From: Roseococcus suduntuyensis
Lineage (GTDB): Bacteria; Pseudomonadota; Alphaproteobacteria; Acetobacterales; Acetobacteraceae
DNA: 64,000 nt
NCBI RefSeq assembly: GCF_014196305.1
Contig: NZ_JACIDJ010000003.1
Coordinates: forward strand, 368,168-432,167
Direction of reading: 5' to 3'
This document shows positions 9,701 through 17,107 of the stretch, one piece after another. The notes under the pieces are model-generated. The model had not been told where the DNA came from. It made no database searches and worked only from the letters and a program-made list of their open reading frames with translations. How positions within the stretch are numbered: position 1 is the first letter of the stretch; each line of letters opens with the position of its first letter. The position numbers and the translations under genes are program-made.

Positions 9701-9836
9701 CGGCGGGCTGCTGGTGGGCACGGTGGCGACGCTGGTGGTGGTGCCGGCCATCCATGCCCTGGCGCTGGGTCGCAACCGCCCGGCCAGCCCGGCGGCGCCC
9801 GCCCCGCGGCCGGCGGTGCTGGAGCCCGCGGAGTGA
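6747..9836 (+). CDS. RND-family efflux permease (AcrB-like)
   Basis: This 1029-residue inner-membrane proton antiporter exports small molecules with the adaptor encoded just upstream. The proton-relay aspartates are present in GLLVDDAIIAIEAM at about residue 400. Twelve hydrophobic segments are arranged as the usual two repeats, with large periplasmic loops after TM1 and TM7. The short MFGRFNPSEAAIRQ start is close to that of the AcrB/Czc-like subgroup with unknown drugs. No TolC-type outer-membrane gene follows; the next gene is a convergent rhodanese, so an unlinked channel must be used. Confidence 0.93.
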   Translation: MFGRFNPSEAAIRQGQLTLFAMVLLLVAGAWAWTKLGRAEDPAFTLKVMVVSTAWPGATAEEMQNQVAERIEARLVGLPWLDVLQTYSRPGVATTTVLLRDDTPPRLVPELWYQVRKRVGDIRHTLPTGVRGPFFDDEYSDVYSGVLALRGADNAELVRQGERLRDRLRRVEGVEKVTLFGEETQRIHVEISHARLATLGIQPQAISDALARHNPVTPAGEVETGTTRVNLRLPEGLDGMASISEIPIAAGGTSIRLGDIATITRGLADPPSQSIRHMGEPAVLLGLTKRPGHDVLRLGTALNAELAAIRAELPLGLTLSAVADQPHIVAESVNEFLLKLAAALGVVLLVSFLSLGFRAGIIVALAVPLTLSFVFLFMAWRGTELERISLGALILALGLLVDDAIIAIEAMAVKLEQGWEKVRAAGFAWTSTAGPMLTGTLVTVAGFIPVGFAASTSGEYAGGIFWVVGAALVASWVVAIIFTPWLGAKLLRVTPNHHGHDVHDGRWYRLLRRGVTWTVNNRLLTLSALLVLMAAGFAGMAATKKQFFPASQRLELLVDINLRQGASFAATEAVARRMEQAVEGDADAVHFTTYLGAGAPRFFLALNPDLPNENFAKLIIVTRDVPARERLRERLIRLTDDGAFPEARVRVSRLDFGPPVAFPVAFRITGPDPDMLREQADRMIALLRTVPGTVSLQTDWSERAPALRLELDRERVAQLGLSPQAVATSLATLLSGVDATSVREGTREVAVRLRATPEERAGLDRLGDLTLATPAGAVPLSQVARLVPVMEEPILWRRNREPFITVQSQIRPGLQAPDVTAAALPVLAPFVAALPPGYRMEVSGAAGESAKANASLLAMFPVMVAVMVTLLMIQLRSLGSMALVMATAPLGIPGAAAALLLMDAPFGFVALLGVIALAGMVMRNTLILVDQVQQDQAAGLPLREAIIESTVRRARPVILTALAAILAFIPLTTSVFWGPMAIAMIGGLLVGTVATLVVVPAIHALALGRNRPASPAAPAPRPAVLEPAE

Positions 9837-9854
9837 GGGTGGCCCCGCCCGCCC

Positions 9855-10271
9855 CTACCTTTGCACCCAGGGCAGGCCGTCCGCCTTCCAGCCGGCCACG
9901 CCGCCGCGATGGCCATCCGGCCCCACCGGCCCCTCGAAGCCATCGGCCACGTTGAAGGCCTGCGGGAAGCCCGCCGCCTGCGCCGCCTGGCCCGCCGCCA
10001 GGCTGCGCGCGCCGGAGCGGCAGAGGTAGTAGACGCGGCTTTCGGGCGTGACACCCGCCTTGCGCAGGTGCTCGGTGAACTGGTTGTTCACCTGCATGGT
10101 GGGGAACATCTGCCAGGGGATCAGCACGACCTTCTTCCCCAGCTCCGACAGGTCGGGCAGGCCCACGAAGTTCCACTCGGCATCGGTGCGGACATCCACC
10201 AGCACGGCATTCGGGTCGGTCTTGAGCGCCTCCCAGGCGGCCTGGGGGGAGACGTCGGGGACATGGGTCAT
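9855..10271 (-). CDS. Rhodanese-like sulfurtransferase
   Basis: This single-domain rhodanese has 138 residues. The active-site loop CRSGARS (Cys near residue 84) follows VYYL, and NAVLVDVRTDAEW marks the N-terminal half. Such proteins carry sulfur as a persulfide for sulfur trafficking or detoxification in the cytosol. A GGAGAG site precedes the ATG. It lies 18 nt from the convergent RND permease and is divergent from the ABC transporter operon. Partner unknown. Confidence 0.9.
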   Translation of the reverse strand: MTHVPDVSPQAAWEALKTDPNAVLVDVRTDAEWNFVGLPDLSELGKKVVLIPWQMFPTMQVNNQFTEHLRKAGVTPESRVYYLCRSGARSLAAGQAAQAAGFPQAFNVADGFEGPVGPDGHRGGVAGWKADGLPWVQR

Positions 10272-10400
10272 GGGGCTCTCCTGCCTTGCTTTGCCAAGAG
10301 GATGGGGCGCGCGGCGGCCCAGGACAATGCACGACGCTTGATCGGCGGCCCCCTGCTGCGCCACTTTGCGCGCCTTCCGATGCACGCAAGGACGCCCCGC

Positions 10401-11423
10401 ATGACCCGCCTTCCCCGCCGCGCCGCCCTGATCGGCGCGGGCGCGCTGCCGCTCGCCGCCCCCGGCCTCGCCCGCGCCCAGGCCTCGCGGCTGCGCCTGA
10501 CGCTGGACTGGGCCTTCCAGTCGCCCAACGCCTTCGCCCTGGTGGCGCGCGAGAAGGGCTATTTCCGCGAGGCCAATATCGACGTGCAGATCGACCGCGG
10601 CCAGGGTTCGGGCGGCGTGCCCCCGGCGCTGATCAGCGGCAGCCACGATATGGGCTATGCCGACATCAACCCCGCTATCCGATTCGTGGCGCAGAACCCC
10701 GATGCGGGCCTGCTCTGCGTGGCGGTGCTGCATGACCGCGCGCCGCTCTGCGCCATCGTCCGCGCCGACGGGCCCATCCGCGAACCCAAGGACCTGGAGG
10801 GCAAGCGACTCGCGGCACCCGATTTCGACGCCGGCCGGCAGCTCTTCCCCGCCTTTGCCAGGGCTGCGGGGGTGGACGCTTCCAAGGTGACCTTCCTCTC
10901 GGTCTCGCCCGCGCTGCGCGAGCCGATGCTGGTGCGGCGCGAGGCCGACGGCATCACGGGCTTCGTCACCACCTCGGCGCTGGCCCTGCGCGGCATCGGC
11001 ATGGACCTGCCGGCGCAGCGGACCATGATGTATTACGACCACGGGCTGAACCTCTATGGCGGCGCCATCCTGACCACCCGCGCCTATGCCCAGCGCAACC
11101 CCGCCGTGGTGCGCGGCGCCGTCTCGGCGCTGATCCGCGGCTTCCGCGACACCATCAGCGACCCCCAGGGCATGATCCGCACGCTGCGCCAGGTGGAGCC
11201 GCTGACCGACGCCACGCTGGAACTGGCCCGGCACGAGCTGAACATGGAGCGCGTGGTCATCACCCCGCATGTCCGCGCCCAGGGGATCTCAGCCGTGGAC
11301 ATGGGCCGGATGCAGACCGGCATCCAGGCCGTCGAGGGCGCCTTCAACCTGCCCCAGCGCGTGCAGGCCAGCGCCTTCTACACGGAGGAGTTCCTGCCGC
11401 CCGCCGACCAGCGGCGGATTTGA
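10401..11423 (+). CDS. ABC transporter substrate-binding protein, NMT1/THI5-like (SsuA/TauA family)
   Basis: This periplasmic binding protein has about 340 residues. The N-terminus (MTRLPRRAALIGAGALPLAAPGLARAQA) is a Tat-like signal peptide with a cleavage site at ARA-QA. The mature start LRLTLDWAFQSPNAFALVAREKGYFREANIDV is typical of the NMT1/THI5-like fold, which binds pyrimidine precursors, taurine, nitrate or related small ligands. I chose the ATG at 10401 because AAGGA lies 8 nt upstream; the ATG at 10380 would lengthen the n-region. ATPase and permease genes follow, then an arylmalonate-decarboxylase-like enzyme. Ligand unknown. Confidence 0.9.
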   Translation: MTRLPRRAALIGAGALPLAAPGLARAQASRLRLTLDWAFQSPNAFALVAREKGYFREANIDVQIDRGQGSGGVPPALISGSHDMGYADINPAIRFVAQNPDAGLLCVAVLHDRAPLCAIVRADGPIREPKDLEGKRLAAPDFDAGRQLFPAFARAAGVDASKVTFLSVSPALREPMLVRREADGITGFVTTSALALRGIGMDLPAQRTMMYYDHGLNLYGGAILTTRAYAQRNPAVVRGAVSALIRGFRDTISDPQGMIRTLRQVEPLTDATLELARHELNMERVVITPHVRAQGISAVDMGRMQTGIQAVEGAFNLPQRVQASAFYTEEFLPPADQRRI

Positions 11424-11452
11424 TCCTGCCGCACGGGGTGGCGCTGAACCCG

Positions 11453-11468
11453 GGAAACGCCCGTTTCC
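11453..11468 (+). other. Intercistronic hairpin between binding-protein and ATPase genes
   Basis: GGAAAC and GTTTCC pair around a 4-nt loop, with GC-rich flanks that can extend the stem. It sits in the 182-nt gap after the binding-protein stop. A hairpin here could partially stop transcription or protect the upstream mRNA, giving more binding protein than ATPase. No U-run follows, so it is not a textbook terminator. Confidence 0.35.
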
Positions 11469-11605
11469 TGGGCAGGCGCCGCCCCGCCCGCGCCCGCCCC
11501 CCTCAACCATGCATGGGCAGGCGCGTCCGGCTTTGCTAGCGATGGGCTGGACCCACCCTGCAAGGCCGCCCGCATGACCCACCGCCCCATCCCCGCAGGT
11601 TCCGC

Positions 11606-12406
11606 ATGAGCCGGGCCTTCGTCGAGATCGACAACGTCGCCATGCGCTATGGCGGGGTGGAGGGCACGCTCGCCCTCGAAGGCTGTTCCATGAACGTGGC
11701 CGAGGGCGAGTTCGTGGCGGTCGTCGGCCCCTCGGGCTGCGGCAAGTCCACGCTGATGCGGCTGGTCTCCGGCCTCTGGCCCGCGACCGACGGCAATGTG
11801 GTGGTGGCCGGACGCGAGGTGGACGAGCCGCTCAGCCTGGTCGGCATGGCCTTCCAGAACCCGACCCTGCTGCCCTGGCGGCGCATCCTGGACAACGTGA
11901 TGCTGCCGCTGGAGGTGGTGCCCGCCCACCGCGCCCGCCTGCGGCGCGAACGCGTGGCCTATGAGCAAAAGGCGCTGGACCTCTTGAAGCTGGTCGGGCT
12001 GGAGGGCTTCGGCGCCAAGTATCCCTACCAGCTCTCGGGCGGCATGCAGCAGCGCACCAGCCTCTGCCGCGCGCTCATCCACGAACCGCCGCTGCTGATG
12101 CTGGACGAACCCTTCAGCGCGCTCGACGTCTTCACGCGCGAGGATTTGTGGGACGTGCTCCAGCAGGTCTGGATGGCGCGCAAGCCCACCGTGATCCTGG
12201 TCACGCACGACCTGCGCGAGGCCGCCTACCTGGCCGACCGCGTGCTGGTGATGAGCAGCCGGCCGGGCCGCATCATCGCGGAACGCAAGGTCCCCTTCCC
12301 CCGCCCGCGCACCATGGAGACGACCTTCCTGCCCGAGTTCACAGCCCTGGTCGCGGACCTCCGCGCCTATATCGCCGCCGCCCGCCGCGGCGAGGAGGTG
12401 GTCTGA
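11606..12406 (+). CDS. ABC transporter ATP-binding protein (SsuB/TauB type)
   Basis: This 266-residue cytoplasmic ATPase powers the importer. Walker A is GPSGCGKST (about residue 45), the signature is LSGGMQQR, Walker B is LLMLDEPF, and the H-loop is VTHDLREA. This set and length are those of SsuB/TauB/ThiZ-like ATPases. The stop codon overlaps the permease start by 1 nt, so the two are translationally coupled. It completes the importer with the genes at 10401 and 12406. Confidence 0.93.
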   Translation: MSRAFVEIDNVAMRYGGVEGTLALEGCSMNVAEGEFVAVVGPSGCGKSTLMRLVSGLWPATDGNVVVAGREVDEPLSLVGMAFQNPTLLPWRRILDNVMLPLEVVPAHRARLRRERVAYEQKALDLLKLVGLEGFGAKYPYQLSGGMQQRTSLCRALIHEPPLLMLDEPFSALDVFTREDLWDVLQQVWMARKPTVILVTHDLREAAYLADRVLVMSSRPGRIIAERKVPFPRPRTMETTFLPEFTALVADLRAYIAAARRGEEVV

Positions 12407-13239
12407 TGTCCGCCAAGGCCAATGCCCGCCTCATCGCCATGGCAGCCGCGGCACGCCGCCACCGCCGCCTCCAGGCCTGGCTGCCCTGGATCGTGATCTT
12501 CGGCACCTTCGGCTTGTGGGAGCTGGTGGTGCATGTCTTCGGTATCGTCCCCTTCATCCTCCCCGCGCCATCCGACATCATGGAAGCGGCGGTGAAATGG
12601 TGGAAGCCGCTGCTGGATGACAGCCTGCAGACGCTGTTCACCACGCTGGTGGGCTTCGGCCTGGCCGTGGTGGCGGGGCTGGTGCTGGGGGTGGCCATCG
12701 GCAGTTCGACGCTGATCTACAAGGGGCTCTACCCGCTGCTGATCGCCTTCAACTCCATCCCCAAGGTGGCGGTGGTGCCGGTGCTGATCGTGTGGTTCGG
12801 CATCGGCGTCTGGCCGGCCATCATCACGGCCTTCCTCATCAGCTTCTTCCCCATATTGGTGAATGTGGCCACCGGCATCGCGACCGTGGAGCCCGAACTG
12901 CGCGACGTGCTGCGCGCGCTGGGGGCGCGGCCCATCGACATCATCCGCAAGGTCGGCCTGCCGCGCGCCATGCCCTATTTCTTCGCCTCGCTGAAGATCG
13001 CGATCACGGTGGCCTTTGTGGGCTCCATCATCGCGGAATCCGTGGCGCCGAATGCGGGCATCGGGCGGCTGATGATGGTGGCCTCCTCGCGCTTCGACGT
13101 GCCGCTGGTCTTCGCCGGCCTCATCACCACGGGGCTGATGGGCATCATGCTCTACTGGGTCGCGGAGTGGATCGAGCGCCGCACCACGGGCTGGGCCACG
13201 CGCAGCACCGAGGGGTCGAACTTCACGCCGGGCGGGTGA
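12406..13239 (+). CDS. ABC transporter permease (SsuC/TauC type)
   Basis: This 277-residue inner-membrane permease has about six hydrophobic helices and a BPD_transp_1 EAA-type loop (ALGARPIDIIRKVGLPRAMPY) that contacts the ATPase. A long basic, cytoplasmic N-terminus (ARRHRRLQAW) precedes the first helix. The start ATG overlaps the ATPase stop. It forms the channel of the NMT1-type importer. A racemase-superfamily enzyme begins 66 nt downstream, perhaps acting on the imported compound. Confidence 0.92.
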   Translation: MSAKANARLIAMAAAARRHRRLQAWLPWIVIFGTFGLWELVVHVFGIVPFILPAPSDIMEAAVKWWKPLLDDSLQTLFTTLVGFGLAVVAGLVLGVAIGSSTLIYKGLYPLLIAFNSIPKVAVVPVLIVWFGIGVWPAIITAFLISFFPILVNVATGIATVEPELRDVLRALGARPIDIIRKVGLPRAMPYFFASLKIAITVAFVGSIIAESVAPNAGIGRLMMVASSRFDVPLVFAGLITTGLMGIMLYWVAEWIERRTTGWATRSTEGSNFTPGG

Positions 13240-13261
13240 TGCGGCTTGGGGCGGGGGCGCT

Positions 13262-13301
13262 GGCGGGGTAGTGCTGGAGCACGCCCTCTGGAGACCCCGC
13301 C
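13262..13301 (+). promoter_or_regulatory. Structured leader of the maleate isomerase-like gene
   Basis: GGCGGGGT (13262-13269) and ACCCCGCC (13294-13301) form a perfect 8-bp stem ending 4 nt before the ATG at 13306. A smaller GTGC/GCAC hairpin lies in the loop. The GGAGA ribosome site is at the edge of the 3' arm, so folding could mask it. It may also act as a partial terminator for the ABC operon. Confidence 0.3.
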
Positions 13302-13305
13302 CCGC

Positions 13306-14028
13306 ATGTCCACCCGCCTCGGCTTCCTCACCCCCTCCTCCAACACCGTGCTGGAGCCGCTGATCGCGGGGCTGCTGCACGACACGCCCGAGGTCACGGC
13401 GCATTTCGCGCGCTTCCGCGTGGTGGCGATCAACCTGGGCGAGGCCTCGCGCACCCAGTTCGACACAGGCCCCGTGCTGGCCGCGGCCGAGATGCTGGCG
13501 GACGCGCATGTGCATTCCATCTGCTGGGCGGGCACCTCCGGCGCCTGGCTCGGCTTCGCGCAGGATGAGGCGCTGTGCGCGGCCATCACGGCACGCACCG
13601 GCATCCCGGCCACCACCGCCACCCTGGCCCTGCGCGACGCGCTGCGGGCGGCCGGCGCCCGGCGCGTGGCACTGGTCACGCCCTATCTCGGTGATGTGCA
13701 GGCCGCCATCATCGCGAACCTGGAGCGCGAGGGCTTCACCGTCACCGCCGAGCGCCACCTGGAAGACCCCGGCAACTACAGCTTCGCCGCCCACACCCCC
13801 GCCCGCGTGGACGCGCTGGTGCAGGAAGCGGTGGCCGAGACGCCCCCCGAGGCCGTCATTATCCACTGCACCAATTTCCGCGGCCTGCCCGGCGCACCGG
13901 GGCTGGAGGCGCGGCTGGGGCCGCTGATGCTGGACAGTGTCGCGGTCTCGCTCTGGGGCGGGCTGGTGGCGGCGGGGCGGCCCATGGCGCTGCCGGCCGG
14001 GCGGCTGTTCGACATGAAGGCAAAATGA
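13306..14028 (+). CDS. Maleate isomerase / arylmalonate decarboxylase-like protein (Asp/Glu racemase superfamily)
   Basis: This 240-residue cytosolic enzyme has the two-cysteine signature of the superfamily: CWAGTSGAWLG near residue 70 and IHCTNFRGLP near residue 190. The N-terminus RLGFLTPSSNTVLEP matches maleate cis-trans isomerases and arylmalonate decarboxylases, which use one cysteine to protonate an enediolate. It follows the ABC importer in the same direction. Candidate substrates are maleate, maleamate or a substituted malonate; the choice cannot be made from sequence. It is a distant relative of the racemase at 1-484. Confidence 0.82.
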   Translation: MSTRLGFLTPSSNTVLEPLIAGLLHDTPEVTAHFARFRVVAINLGEASRTQFDTGPVLAAAEMLADAHVHSICWAGTSGAWLGFAQDEALCAAITARTGIPATTATLALRDALRAAGARRVALVTPYLGDVQAAIIANLEREGFTVTAERHLEDPGNYSFAAHTPARVDALVQEAVAETPPEAVIIHCTNFRGLPGAPGLEARLGPLMLDSVAVSLWGGLVAAGRPMALPAGRLFDMKAK

Positions 14029-14156
14029 ATTGTCTAATTTTTGATTGACAGGTAAAGAAAAGGTGAACATTCCTCGCGGATGCTCGCTTTCTCCCCAGCG
14101 ACCTCCTGCCCCCGCCCGGCACTCATGGCTGGACCGGCGGGTTTCCGCGGCCCGCG

Positions 14157-15386
14157 GTGTTGGGTTTCTCCTTCGCCTCCACCGGCGGCACGCTGGACGG
14201 GGCGGTGCAGGACCTGCTGCGCCAGGCCCTCTTCGCCTGGCAGGTCGTGGCCGGCGTCACCTTCATCGAGACGCCCTGGCACCGCGCGGACCTCGTCTTC
14301 GGCTTCGGCGCGCCGGGCGACAGCGTCCTCCTCCCCGCCCAACCCACGCTGCGCGACGCGCTGAAGGCGACGGGCGCCGCCCTCGGCCTCACGGCCGACG
14401 TGGCGGGCGCGCCGCTCTCCGCCACCGTCATGGCGGCGGAAGCGGGTGCCGCCACCGGCCTCGGCTGGGCGGATGCCGAGGCCATCGCCGCCCTCTTCGG
14501 CCCCCGCGCCGAGGCCGATGCCCAGGGCGTGCGCTGGCGCTACGACCCCGCGCTGGACATGGTGCGCGGCGACCTCTTCGCCTTCGAAAGCCGCACCGTC
14601 TTCGGCGGCAACAAGGGCACCGCGCTGTTTGGCGACATCGGCGACGACCTGCTGATCGGCGGGGCGGGCGATGACCTCTTCATGGGTGGGCCGGGGCAGA
14701 ACGCCTATCTCGGCGGCGCGGGGCGCGACGTGGTGGTGTCGGGCTTCCTGCGCGCCGAGACGACGCTCGACTTCCGCTTCCAGCGCCTCAGCACCGAATG
14801 GGGCACCGACCAGTGGGATGAGGTGGAATATCTGCGCTTCCGCGACGGTGGCTTCGCCCTGCACCAGCAGGAAAGCGCGGCCCTGGTGGAGCGCCTCTAC
14901 CAGGCGCTGCTGCTGCGCGCGGCGGACGCCACGGGCCTCACCACCTGGACGCGCTTCCTGGACACGGGCGGCACGGGCGAGGAACTGATCGGGCGCATCA
15001 CCGGCAGCCCCGAATACCGCGAGCGTTTCGGCACGCCCGATGCGGCGGCGCTGGCGCGCGCCATGGCCGCGCTGGAACCCGCGCCCGACGCGCCGCTGGA
15101 CGTGCCCATCTGGGTGCCCAACAAGGCCGCGGTGCTGGCCGTTCGCTTCCACCTGATGGTGGCGGGCGCGGCGCCGGACCGCGCGCGCTTCGACACCTGG
15201 TTCGCGGCGCTGGAGGCCGCGCCCGACTACGCCGAGGCCGCGCAGGCCTTCCTGGACGCACATCCGGGCCATGGTTTCGCGAACGGCCAGGCGCTGCTCG
15301 ACGCCGCCTGGTCCCTGCCCGTCATCCGCGCCACCGCGCCCTGGGTGGACCAGGGGGTGGTGCTGGCGAACGACTGGATTCTCTGA
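14157..15386 (+). CDS. RTX-repeat and DUF4214 domain protein with serralysin-like N-terminal remnant
   Basis: This frame encodes at least 409 residues. GTLDGAVQ...ALFAWQVVAGVTFIET resembles the N-terminal half of serralysin (M10) metalloproteases, but no HExxH zinc motif is present. A short RTX block follows near residue 165 (GDDLLIGGAGDDLFMGGPGQ), then DUF4214 from about 240 on (LVERLYQALLLRAAD...GLTTW and GSPEYRERFG). Such proteins are usually secreted, calcium-binding surface proteins. The start is uncertain. The frame stays open from 14067 with coding-like sequence but has no ATG, so GTG 14157 is nominal. AT-rich DNA at 14029-14066 is a possible promoter. Confidence 0.7.
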   Translation: MLGFSFASTGGTLDGAVQDLLRQALFAWQVVAGVTFIETPWHRADLVFGFGAPGDSVLLPAQPTLRDALKATGAALGLTADVAGAPLSATVMAAEAGAATGLGWADAEAIAALFGPRAEADAQGVRWRYDPALDMVRGDLFAFESRTVFGGNKGTALFGDIGDDLLIGGAGDDLFMGGPGQNAYLGGAGRDVVVSGFLRAETTLDFRFQRLSTEWGTDQWDEVEYLRFRDGGFALHQQESAALVERLYQALLLRAADATGLTTWTRFLDTGGTGEELIGRITGSPEYRERFGTPDAAALARAMAALEPAPDAPLDVPIWVPNKAAVLAVRFHLMVAGAAPDRARFDTWFAALEAAPDYAEAAQAFLDAHPGHGFANGQALLDAAWSLPVIRATAPWVDQGVVLANDWIL

Positions 15387-15427
15387 CCACCCTTGCCCCC
15401 GCCCCCGGCCCGCGCGACGCTCCCGCC

Positions 15428-17089
15428 ATGACCGATTGGCGCGCCCGCGCGGGCACCGTCTTCACCCCCACCAAGCAGCCCGCCCAGGGGGCGCGCGGCA
15501 TGGTCGTCACCAACCATCCGGCCGCCAGTGCCGCCGGGGCGCAGATGCTGGCCGAGGGCGGCACGGCGGTGGATGCGGCGGTGGCCAGTCTGCTGGCGCT
15601 GACCGTGGTGGAGCCCATGATGGTGGGCGTCTTCGGCGGCGGCCTCATGCACATCGCCGCGCCCGATGGCCGGCACGAGGTGCTGGACGGCATGGCCACC
15701 GCCCCCTTCGCCGCCCGCCCCGAGATGTTCGAGAACGCGCCCCCCGGCGCCCAGACCGTGGGCGGGCGCAGCGTCTGCGTGCCGGCCAACCTGCTGGCCT
15801 GGGAGGCGGCGCTGGCCCGCCATGGCCGCTTCACGCTCGCCGACGTGGCGGAACCCGCCATCCGCCTCGCGCGGCGGGGCTTCGCGGCCAGCGCCTATCT
15901 CAGCGAATGCACGGCGGAGGTGGCGGCGGACCTCGCGCGCGATGCCGGCATGGCCCATCTCTTCCTGCCGGACGGCAAGCCCATCGCCCCCGGCCAGCGC
16001 CTGGTGAACGAAGCGCTGGCCGAGACGCTGGAGGCCATCGCCAAGGAGGGCGCCGCCGCGCTGCACGAGGGCGATGTGGGCAGTTCCTGCGTCATGGATC
16101 TGGCGCGCAAGGGCGGCATGATCTCGACCGATGACCTGGCCGCGGCCCGCGTCATCCCCCGCGCGCCCGTCCATGGCACCTATCGCGGCGTGGAGGTCTG
16201 GGGCCCGCCGCCGCCCTCGGCCGGCGGCGTGCATGTGCTGCAGATGCTGAACATGGTGGAGGGCTTTGACCTCGTTTCCATGGGCTTCGGCACGGCCGAG
16301 AGCCTGCACCTGATGGCCGAGGCCATGCGGATGGGTTTCGCCGACCGCGCCGTGGCCACCGCCGACCCGGATTTCGTGCCCGTGCCCGTCGCGCGCCTCA
16401 TCGCCAAGGAATATGCCGCCGAACGCCGCGCCCTGTTCGACCCCGCCCGCAGCCGCGCCTGGGCGGCCGGCCTCGCCCCCGACCGCGAAAGCGCCAACAC
16501 CACCCATGTGACCGTGGCCGACCACGAGGGGCGCATTGCCTGCTGCACCCACACCATCAACTCCCTCTTCGGCGCGCGCATCCTGCTGCGCGAGACGGGG
16601 CTGATCCCGAACAACTACATGGCCCTCTTCGACCCCGTGCCGGGCCGCGCGCAATCCATCGCGGCGGGCAAGCGCGTCACCACCTCCATGTCGCCGCTGA
16701 TCTTGCGGCGCGGGGGCAAGCCCATCTTCGCGCTGGGCCTGCCGGGCGGCTTGCGGATCTTCCCCTCCACCTTCCAGGCGGTGGTGAACCTGCTGGACCA
16801 TGGCATGTCGCTCCAGGAGGCCATGGAGGCGCCGCGCATCTGGACCAATGGCGGCGCGCTGGAAATGGAACCTGCCTTCAGCGACGCCACCATCGCGGCC
16901 CTGCAAGCCCGCGGCCATGAGGTGCTGCGCCTGCCCCATGTGGCGGGCGGCATGTGCGGCATCGCCTTCCAGCCAGACGGCATGATGGAGGGCGCGGCCT
17001 GCTGGCGGGCCGATGGGGCGCCCGTGGCGCTCTCCGGCGGCTGGGCCCGCGCGGGGGTTCGATTCTGGCCGGATGCGCGCCAAGCCTGA
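15428..17089 (+). CDS. ggt: Gamma-glutamyltransferase family protein
   Basis: Gamma-glutamyltranspeptidases cleave glutathione and related gamma-glutamyl compounds; members self-process before a threonine nucleophile. The 553-residue protein has MVVTNHPAASAAGAQMLAEGGTAVDAA at the N-terminus (residues about 24-50) and NTTHVTVAD near residue 358, where cleavage would create the N-terminal Thr. TSMSPLIL near residue 418 follows the family glycine/serine loop. No signal peptide is visible, so it may be cytosolic like several bacterial GGT-like amidohydrolases. It is followed 18 nt later by a D-aminopeptidase-type gene, suggesting a peptide-degrading pair. Confidence 0.9.
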   Translation: MTDWRARAGTVFTPTKQPAQGARGMVVTNHPAASAAGAQMLAEGGTAVDAAVASLLALTVVEPMMVGVFGGGLMHIAAPDGRHEVLDGMATAPFAARPEMFENAPPGAQTVGGRSVCVPANLLAWEAALARHGRFTLADVAEPAIRLARRGFAASAYLSECTAEVAADLARDAGMAHLFLPDGKPIAPGQRLVNEALAETLEAIAKEGAAALHEGDVGSSCVMDLARKGGMISTDDLAAARVIPRAPVHGTYRGVEVWGPPPPSAGGVHVLQMLNMVEGFDLVSMGFGTAESLHLMAEAMRMGFADRAVATADPDFVPVPVARLIAKEYAAERRALFDPARSRAWAAGLAPDRESANTTHVTVADHEGRIACCTHTINSLFGARILLRETGLIPNNYMALFDPVPGRAQSIAAGKRVTTSMSPLILRRGGKPIFALGLPGGLRIFPSTFQAVVNLLDHGMSLQEAMEAPRIWTNGGALEMEPAFSDATIAALQARGHEVLRLPHVAGGMCGIAFQPDGMMEGAACWRADGAPVALSGGWARAGVRFWPDARQA

Positions 17090-17107
17090 TCCGTGTAACA
17101 CAGCGCC

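Noticed and set aside
6408..9755. Long minus-strand reading frame opposite the RND permease (and similar ones opposite cydD, ggt and the Pat-like gene)
   Set aside because: Compositions are rich in His, Arg, Gln and Gly, which is what the reverse strand of GC-rich coding DNA gives. Each lies fully opposite a clear family member.
9861..10400. Upstream extension of the binding protein at 10401
   Set aside because: The open frame runs antisense through the rhodanese gene; the signal peptide and ribosome site fix the start near 10401.
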